A DNA stretch of 64,000 nucleotides from Leucocoprinus leucothites (taxonomy: Eukaryota > Basidiomycota > Agaricomycetes > Agaricales > Agaricaceae). Of this stretch, positions 56,671 to 64,000 are shown in pieces. Within the stretch, counting starts at the first letter, position 1, and every line of letters begins with the position of its first letter. The notes under the pieces were generated by a model that did no database searches, was not told the DNA's origin, and saw nothing but the letters and a program-made list of their open reading frames with translations. Where the stretch lies: the NCBI GenBank assembly GCA_013368445.1, contig JAACJO010000010.1, positions 248,001 through 312,000 of the forward strand. Reading direction: 5' to 3'. Position numbers and translations under genes: made by a program.

Positions 56671-59600
56671 CTAAGCAATAGAAGTTGGCTCCAGGTTCCA
56701 GTAGCTCTCTGCGTACTCGAGGATCGCACGATCAGAGCTGAACTTGCCCATCTAATGAAGAATTCAGCAGTCATCCCAGTTGAGGAGAGTCCGCTAGTCA
56801 CCTTGGCAGTCGTCCTGATCGATTTCTTGATCCACTCGTCCCTATCGAGGTATGCTTCGTCAACCATGGCCAAAGCAGCGATATAAGAGTCGAAGTCGTC
56901 AGTAAGCAGATAGTAATCGCCTTGGCGAATCGTGTTAAGGAGACTGATTGAATTTATCAACAAATACCCAAGTGATGGCGGGCACAGTAACCTACGGTTC
57001 GTAAGGAGCACCATCGCCGAACAACCCGGCAGAAACTTGGTCCAAGACCTTTGCCAGACCGGGGCACTTCTGTTCAATAGGAACAGGGTGGTAGGTGTGT
57101 TGGTAGCGGAGATCTTCAACGGCTCTGAAGAAATATCATGAGATGGAGGAATAACCCCAGACGAGAACGAGGCTACTTACGGCGTCAAATGTCCAAAGAA
57201 GACTAAAGGTCAAGTAATTAATACAGGGCATCACAGGCGAGTGGATAGTACTCACAGACGTTGCTCTCGCCAACTTCTTCAGCGATCTCAATGTTAGCAC
57301 CATCTAGAAGTGATGATGAGCACACGAAAGCCAAACAAAGTCATAATCTGGACCCACCAACAGTACCGAGGAGAAGACCACCGTTCAAGCAGAACTTCAT
57401 GTTCGAAGTACCAGAGGCTTCTGTTCCGGCAGTCGAGATATGTTGGCTGATATCGGAAGCAGGAATCAAGACTTCAGCAAGAGATACGGAGTAGTCTGGA
57501 AGGAAGTAGAGTTGCAAGTAGTCCTTGGTGTCAGGGTCTGCGTTGATGACGCGCGCAACATTGACAATGAGACGGATGGTCTAGTAAAGGACTATGAATT
57601 CAGAAAATTAGAAAAATGCGGGACAACCCACGAGTTTGGCAATGTAATCTGATACGATGTCAATAAACGGCTCTAAACGAGAATAGGATACTTACAAGCT
57701 GGGGCGGCTTTGCCGGCGAAGAATACGACCTTGCGGTTGCTCTTCTTTCTCTCAGCAGGGGACATGCCTTTCAAGGTGAGGTATCGCTGGTTCAAAATTA
57801 GCAAAATATGCGAGGTAAGCCTCGAACAAGACACTCACATGGATGACACCAAGGATGTTCAGAGTTTGACGCTGATATATATTAGCCTAAAGTCTCTTGA
57901 CCTAACGAGGTGTGGAATACCTTATACTCATGTAGACGCTATCGGTGACACTTAGTATGAGACAAAACAGTGAAAATTTTCAAACTGACCTTGATCTGAA
58001 CGTCGAACATGGCATCCGTCCGAACAGTAAGCCCAAGGGTGGACTGAACATGGTGGGCAAGGCGTTCTTTGTTTCGTTGCTTGATAGCAGCCCATTGCTC
58101 CCGGAATTTCTTGTTCTCGGCGAAAGGCAACAGGCCCTCGAGTTTGGTCAAATCCTTGAGCCAAACATTCTTGTCAACTTTCAGAGTCTTGGTAATGAGG
58201 TCACTTAGTTCCACGTTACACTGGTCGAGCCAACGACGAGGTGTAACTTTGGAAAAATATGTAAGTCGGTAAGCTGAAACAACTGTATCGTGTACGCACC
58301 ACCATTGGTAACGTTCCCAAACCTGTGTGTAGGTGAGAAAGGTTCGAAACTGTCCGAACATGGTCACGTACTTGCTAACACCCTCGAACTCAACAAAGTC
58401 CTTTAGAATAGTCGTCTTGACGAGGTCGGAGTGAAGCTGAGCTCAGTGAGTAGAGTCCATAACACAGAAGAGGAAGGATTTACCTCAGCAACACCGTTAA
58501 CCTTACGACTGCCTAGACCCAGTGTCAAAGCTGGATTGTCGAGAGCATTAACGTAAGCCTACCAATGCAGGCCAAGTGGGCCATCCTAACTTGTTTGGGG
58601 TAACCCTCTGGGAAGGCGAGTGAGATCGAGAACATTCAATAGAGGAACCTACACACCTTCAATCAAAGACATCCTCGCAAGTCTGTCTCGATCGCCGGGG
58701 AACTTTTTCTCCACAGCTACGCAAGCATTAGTTCAGTATTCATCCCCGGACTATAGATCGTACCTTGCAAGAAGTACAAGTTCTGTCAAATCATTCATCA
58801 GCAGCGGCTCAACGTGAAGACTCAACATCAGCTCACGATATCATAGATGATCTGCATGTGTCTGTTCGGGTTGTGGTTAGACCAACAGTTGCATGTTCGT
58901 TGATAGGATATCGACTGACCGAGGAAGCACATGCTCAACAAGAGGGACTGGCCACTTCTCTAAAGCTTCCTACGAGAGGTTGAGTCTGGCTATACTTCAA
59001 CAGGCTGTGGAGAATACACACGGGAAGAACAGTATGGTTAGTATAAAAGAATGTGTTGTTGACAATTTTCCATGCTTCATCCCACGAGAGCTCTTCTTCG
59101 TCAATAAGAATACGCATCAGCTCTGGGATCGCCAGGGTAGGGTGTGTCTGAAAGTTGCAAGATAAAATTTAAGTCATAGTCGACTAAGTCAGCCTCTTAC
59201 ATCATTGAGTTGGATTGCAGCATCTGAAGGATCGTCAGAGAGGTGTGTGGATGCCATAGAATTTAGAATCTTACAGTCAGGAAATTCGGCAATTGGCTTG
59301 CCAGTGTTCTTGAAACGACGGAGTATGTCTTGCAAGCTGGCTGCGGTCCAGAAGCTAAGGATATTGAGAAAACGAATACTTTAACGTAATTCAGAACAAC
59401 TCACTATTGTTGCTTCAACCTCAACTCCTTGCCGACTTAATCTTCTTTAGTGGAAAGAACAAGGCGAGACAAAAATATACCTACAAGTCCTGGGAATTTG
59501 CTCGTGAGTACAGAATCGGACGGCGAAAGATCGGCAATTTCTTACGTGGAGTCATTTGGATACAGAACCGAGGTGATAGCTGCAGCACTGTTTGAAGATT

Positions 59601-60973
59601 CGACAGCCCCCTCATAATTTCCGGCTGATAAGGTCAATTGAGAGAATTTCTTTGGCCGAGAATAGGACATACCATTGAAGGAATTCAGATCAAACCCACG
59701 CTTTGGCCTACTCTCCCAGAGCCTCAGGTTGTTCGTGGTCTTTGTTTTGTATCCGGGGATCATGACATCATAAGCCACTGCCAAAACTTCCTGCCCTCCT
59801 GTCCAGGTCGCACGGCCGTTTCCATCCTGATTACGTTCAGCTTGTCCATAGAATCTTACTTCGTATGTGACGTCAAGGCGAGGAAGCTGTCGTCATGAAT
59901 CAACAAATTTCGTAGTCATGTTATCGGTAGCTTTACCTCCCAGGGATTCTGGTTCTCTAGCCATGGATCAGGGGCCTGGCGAAGCGTGAGGGACTGACAA
60001 ATATGCAAAGCTACCGCAAACGTACCTCAAGCTGGTTACCCTCAGGGGAAATCAGCTGTTGGAATATGCCATACTGGTACCTCAACCCATAACCCCAGAG
60101 AGGAAGTTCCTGAAGACCTTCATGTCCAGTTTGAACCGACCAGAAACATCGTGGAAGGCGTACCTGAGAAGCCCCAGAATCAAGATAACAAGCAGCCAAA
60201 CGACCGAGACCACCATTTCCAAGGGCAGCGTCACGTTCTTTCTCGAGAATATCCTCCATATTGAAGCCAAGGGCTTCGATTCCTTTCCTGTATTTGTCTT
60301 TGAGACCAAGATTAAGAAGCTGGAAATTGAGATTGATATAAGCTCGAAAGTAAATATTAAGTATGTAACATACGGCATTGTCAAGAGTCCGGCCCATCAA
60401 GAACTCTAGAGACAAATAATAAGCTCGTTTGGGAGTCTTGCGCGTGTAGTTGAGCTGAGTCTCATTCCAGTTAACCTATTCTTTTCCATGAGTACATGTC
60501 TGAGCTATCGGTAAGTGAGCTGTCCTCACCAGAAGACTGTCCCTGACGGACAATGCCGCAGCTTGATAGGCACCAAGGTTATCTGCCACGATCTGTTAGT
60601 TGACATCGCTATCAACAGTATAGAATACAACGGACCAAGGTTGTAAGCCTGGCGTGCTAGAGAAGTCTGAACGTGGTTGACGAAGCTCTTGGTGATGTCC
60701 GAGACATCTAAAGGTTGTAAATCAACGGAAGGAATGGCGAAAAGCTGACGACGCACCCTGATCAACGCCACGCATGCCGGCCTTCCAGACCTTTTCATCC
60801 CCCTTGGGCCATACCTCTTTGCCAGTCGCGTCGGTCTCCGGGAGATAGCCTAGTCAGGTTCAGCTCAAATTCCCAGCCGCAGATCCAAAGACAAACTCAC
60901 CAGTGAGGGTACGGACGTGCCTCCTAGCCCTCTTGGGCCTCCCAATGGTCTTTGGGTCTATAGTAGAGGTCAT
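56671..60973 (-). CDS. GPH1: glycogen phosphorylase
   Basis: Releases glucose-1-phosphate from glycogen using pyridoxal phosphate. The gene starts at 60973 ([20 protein letters not shown]) and ends PTSIA-stop at 56671; I count well over ten introns, so only the outer span is given. Diagnostic exons in order: [109 protein letters not shown], the TNHTVLPE active-site region, [22 protein letters not shown]-like linker, [13 protein letters not shown], and [17 protein letters not shown] with the PLP lysine codon at 57395-57397, followed by LLLGTVDGANIEI. The last exon is [20 protein letters not shown]. Several neighbouring introns are short and rich in near-cognate sites. Apparently intact. Confidence 0.9.
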
Positions 60974-61500
60974 CGCTGGGATGGATGAGGAGGGATAAGA
61001 AAGAGAAGGAGCTCCAGGGGAAAAGGGTTATAAGGGATTGCTATATTTGTCACAGAAGGTCAGGATCAATTTCAGGGTGTTCCACTCAAAGCGACGTTAG
61101 ATAGTCGAATCGTCGACGTCATCGCTTCCTCTTTTCTGGTTGTGCATTCCCTCTCTATCTTTCAATTACCAGATACATACTTTTATCTCCTGGTTTTTTT
61201 CGAAGGTTGCTTGTCCTTTGTGCCAATGCGACACAATCGCTATACCACACATTCGATAGTCTTCCTCGCAGACAATGCGGTGATCTTGCAGTCACAAGGG
61301 ACACGAGCGAGACAAATAGAACGAAGCTCTCGCACGATAGATACCTGGGTTTAGGTTTTCACCGGGGAACCGCGGAATGTCACGGAACATGTATTCGTCA
61401 GCCCTGGAAGAAGTTTCCTCTGCATTTTAGGGTATAGGAGGTACAAGCCAGGGGTAGAACAATTGAGAAAACCAACATTCAAGTATACGTACGACATAAA
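60974..61500 (-). other. promoter of glycogen phosphorylase
   Basis: Contains minus-strand CCCTT and plus-strand AGGGG (near 61016), the core of a stress response element, which would suit a reserve-carbohydrate gene; a single match of this length is weak evidence. No gene seen. Confidence 0.35.
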
Positions 61501-62914
61501 TTATGAGAAAAACTTGTGCTCTCTGAGATGCTCTCGATGCTCGTCTGCATGTGCGATCACACTTTTGTCGACAGATGCTCGCCAAATCGGCACTCCAATC
61601 TATATCAATGCCCAACCTAGTCAACAAATGTACTCGGCCACTAGGAAATAAAATCAAACCGCTCACATATGCAATCATATCATAAACTCCATCAATGATC
61701 CAACTATTCTTCGGGGCAGCTCCTCGTGTTGACGCTCGGAATAGACCTGTAAGGAAATCGCCAGTTATATGTGCATGTCCACTCTGGACACCTAAAAAAA
61801 GCATATTATTAGCACAGTTGTATTGAAATGCAGCAAAAAATTAGAGAGAAGCCCAACAAAGCATCAAGCACCGTCCCCATCTCCCAGCGCGCAAGTCTTG
61901 GGTTGACTTGGACCCAGGCGCCCCGGGTAAACGTGTTTTTGATCGTTGTGATCAATAGTAAAGAGACTTACCCTTTATCAATACCATTGCAGCTTGGTCT
62001 GGGGTAAGGCCATCATCCGACTCTTCTATTTTGAGTGTTATTTTTGGTTTCGACTTATTTTCCTCCTCATATCCTGGGGTGTACATTGTTGGTGGGAAGA
62101 AAATGTGAACATCAATTCCATAAAGCAGCATTTCCGAGTGAAGAGTATCAGCCAGCCCTTTTTAAAAGCATTGGGGTTAAAAGGTATGTTCTGAGCCTGG
62201 GGTAATACAACTTACCCCGCAGTGCGTGCTTCGCGGGCGAATAAGATGAATACCCTACGAAGGACATGTAGCCCAAGGTTGAAGAAACAAATGTGATCTT
62301 TCCCTTCTTTTTCTGCCTCACCATCCTTTTCGAGACTGCCTAGGTTTCATGTCAGGGTCCGTAGATATTAAAACGCGGTTTACTCACCCAGGCTGTCCAA
62401 GCTTGTATCCAATACCCATTGGTCATTCCCTTTGTCAAGTCTTCCTCCGTCGACTCTACGAAGAAACCTGGCCGTGCAGCTCCTGCACACGTGAACGTCG
62501 CGTCCGGTGCTTCACCATTGTACGACTGGCAAACAGCTTCAAGTGCCGCAGTCGAAGCTGTAGCCGTATCGAGAGCGAAAGAATAAGCATGGAACTTCTG
62601 GTTTGGTGATTGTCTCTCTGCCTGAAATAATGTTAGTTCTTCGTGTTTGAAGAATATTAATAGTCACGCTATGTACCTCGAGCTCTTTAAGCGCCTTGTC
62701 CAACTTGGTCTGGTCTCTTGCAACAATCGACACGTTCGCACCCTGTCGCGCAAGGAATTTCGCGACAGATAAACCAAGACCCTGGCTACCTCCCGTGACA
62801 TAGCAATGCTAGTAATTAGAGGTCACGAGAAGTCAACGTCTTAAAATCTTAAGCGAAACCGAGAAGACCTACCTTACCGTCGGGATTCCATTTCTTCGAG
62901 AAAAGACCGAGCAT
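61501..62914 (-). CDS. TSC10: 3-ketodihydrosphingosine reductase
   Basis: Short-chain dehydrogenase that reduces 3-ketodihydrosphingosine, the second step of sphingolipid synthesis, at the ER. Start MLGLFSKKWNPDGKH (62914); the cofactor loop VTGGSQGLGLSVAKFLARQG follows an intron. Then KFHAYSFALD, ATFTCAGAARPGFFVESTEE, KITFVSSTLGYMSFVGYSSY with catalytic Ser, and YSPAKHALRG with Tyr and Lys of YxxxK. GLADTLHSEMLLYGIDVHIF and PPTMYTPGYEEENKSKPK are TSC10-specific. The C-terminus runs WIIDGVYDMIA, intron, then IGVPIWRASVDKSVIAHADE and stops HKFFS at 61501. Six introns; the last exon is in a frame hidden from simple ORF calling. The hydrophobic C-terminal stretch is the presumed membrane contact. 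Intact. Confidence 0.9.
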
Positions 62915-63834
62915 GACAGACTTAACGCTGACTGATGGAAATTCAAAGAAGTGACCGGAAAATATTCAGAAAGGTTTAGCGAGGGTGGAGAGAAATGCCA
63001 GAAGTTGAAATGACTGAATTCGCACAATTACTGATGTCACTGACGTGATGATGGCCCATGTGTCGTTCTTTCCCACCTGTTGATGTTCCAAGAAAACACC
63101 TCGCGCACCTGATTGAGGGTGTATCATATCCGAGTCCACTTGGCCTTCGCAACGCACAAGGAGATACCGATGATTACTTGAGGCAATTATCAGCGACTTT
63201 TTCTGATCTGACATCACAAATCGCGTAGGGCTTTCGCCAAGTTTCTTGCGGATATCCACAGTGCGCCGATATGAACCACTCTCAGACCCGAAATTCAGCA
63301 GAAAGCCGGGAAGTATGTTCGTATGTCGACTATTGTTGAATTTAACGTGTTGAGAAATTGGCTCAATGGCCGGTCGTCCTCGAACTATGCCGTTGGTTGC
63401 ACCATAGCGGCAGCGAGGAGCCATCTGCGGTGGCCCCACGAATTTCCGAGGTTTCTTGATGTTGGTTGCTGCCGCCGTGGAGCAGTGCTTCTCTCCCTCA
63501 TCTGCTGGTCGGCTTTGACGCTGGAGGAGACCCTCTGGAAGAATAAGCCCCAATTATTATTCCGTGCAAGAAATCCAAACGCAGGAATCAGCCGTTAGTC
63601 TTGCCAAAAAGCTCCGTCTGTGGAATCTTCGCCTGTTCCGTTGCAACTCGTGGGCGTTCCACGACGCGACCTATTCTTCCAGCCGTTGCTCTCTCGGAAA
63701 AACTAGTCAATACGAAAGTCTCATCCTCGAGGACACATCAGCCTTTCGTCCATGCCCCGCGTGCCTTCCGAAATGTATAAAAGCAATGCGCATCCCTCGA
63801 GTTTTCATCACCTCCAAAAAAACACCTTTACAAC
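62915..63834 (+). other. divergent promoter region
   Basis: Between the starts of TSC10 and the AA9 gene. A 195-codon minus-strand frame (62966-63553) has no similarity I recognise and no clear splice or promoter support, so it is not called. Confidence 0.4.
63776..63783 (+). promoter_or_regulatory. TATA box of the AA9 gene
   Basis: TATAAAAG lies 52 bp before the last base preceding the ATG at 63835, with a C/A-rich leader ending CACCTTTACAAC directly before the start codon. Strong TATA boxes are usual for secreted-enzyme genes. Confidence 0.75.
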
Positions 63835-64000
63835 ATGAAGCTCCTCTCTCTCGTCAGCCTCGCGGTCCTCTCTCAGACTGTCTCTGCTCACTACATCTGG
63901 AATACCCTCATTGCCGGGAGCACGACCTCCACCGCTGCTGTTCGCCAGCCGCAAAACAACTCTCCCGTCACTGACGTGACATCCAACGACATCCGCTGCA
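63835..64000 (+). CDS. lytic polysaccharide monooxygenase AA9, 5' part
   Basis: Secreted copper enzyme that oxidatively cleaves cellulose. The first 19 residues form a signal peptide ending TVSA (MKLLSLVSLAVLSQTVSA), so the mature protein begins HYIWN, placing the N-terminal His that forms the copper brace. AAVRQPQNNSPVTDVTSND and IRC follow, a block characteristic of basidiomycete AA9 with the first disulfide Cys. The gene runs off the window; the second copper His and Tyr are not visible. Presence points to a plant-cell-wall degrading lifestyle. Confidence 0.9.
   Translation, partial: MKLLSLVSLAVLSQTVSAHYIWNTLIAGSTTSTAAVRQPQNNSPVTDVTSNDIRC

Noticed and set aside
62966..63553. 195-codon minus-strand ORF upstream of TSC10
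   Set aside because: No recognisable domain, composition not protein-like, and it overlaps the expected divergent promoter of TSC10 and the AA9 gene.
1..64000. CRISPR array, rRNA operon, bacterial operon or phage module
   Set aside because: No regularly spaced repeats, no rRNA sequence, and intron-rich eukaryotic genes throughout.

Overview
The window looks like a chromosomal segment from a filamentous basidiomycete, probably an Agaricomycete. Genes are split by many introns of about 45-90 bp with GT..AG ends. The gene set is typical of mushrooms: a NACHT STAND ATPase, a cupredoxin-domain membrane protein, an Msb1/Mug8-domain protein, a BBE-type FAD oxidase and an AA9 polysaccharide monooxygenase. 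I rebuilt exon structures by hand from splice signals, reading phase and family conservation. Joined coordinates are given inside the entries, since start/end hold only the outer span.

Layout. 1-3.6 kb: the 3' part of VPS36 (ESCRT-II) and a complete NACHT gene. 4.3-5.7 kb: a SAM methyltransferase copy, apparently frameshifted. 6.7-14.2 kb: three members (A, B, C) of a small single-pass membrane protein family, with a rhodanese-domain gene between A and B. 14.8-17.1 kb: BBE oxidase. 18.3-36.9 kb: a tandem segmental duplication. Unit 1 is compact (18.34-22.62 kb). Unit 2 (22.97-36.86 kb) is inflated by a Ty1/copia element that itself carries a Tc1-like transposon in one LTR and a solo LTR in the other, plus a 1.15 kb TA-flanked element. 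Each unit carries one intact membrane-protein gene (D or E) and relics of others; an intact member F begins at the end of unit 2. 38.3-44.1 kb: two further methyltransferases in a second tandem duplication. 45.3-47.2 kb: a DUF1687-like gene and member G. 48.6-62.9 kb: conserved genes (cupredoxin membrane protein, Msb1-like protein, glycogen phosphorylase, 3-ketodihydrosphingosine reductase). The window ends in the first exon of an AA9 LPMO.

The most novel feature is the family A-G. Members have a short first exon, an N-terminal segment with a PPxY motif (6 of 7), a juxtamembrane motif close to W-R-T-K-K-G-I, one membrane helix ending near G-G-V-L-G-S-R-K, and usually a Ser/Thr/Gly-rich tail. 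PPxY motifs bind WW domains, so I propose, as inference only, that these are lineage-specific adaptors of a Nedd4/Rsp5-type ubiquitin ligase. The locus evolves by birth and death: seven apparently intact genes and at least six relics in about 40 kb.

A second result is a mutational signature. The two copia LTRs differ at seven sites, all CpG to TpG/CpA. All six internal in-frame stops I could trace in its polyprotein are TGA, as expected from CGA to TGA. This points to cytosine methylation and deamination acting on transposons here.
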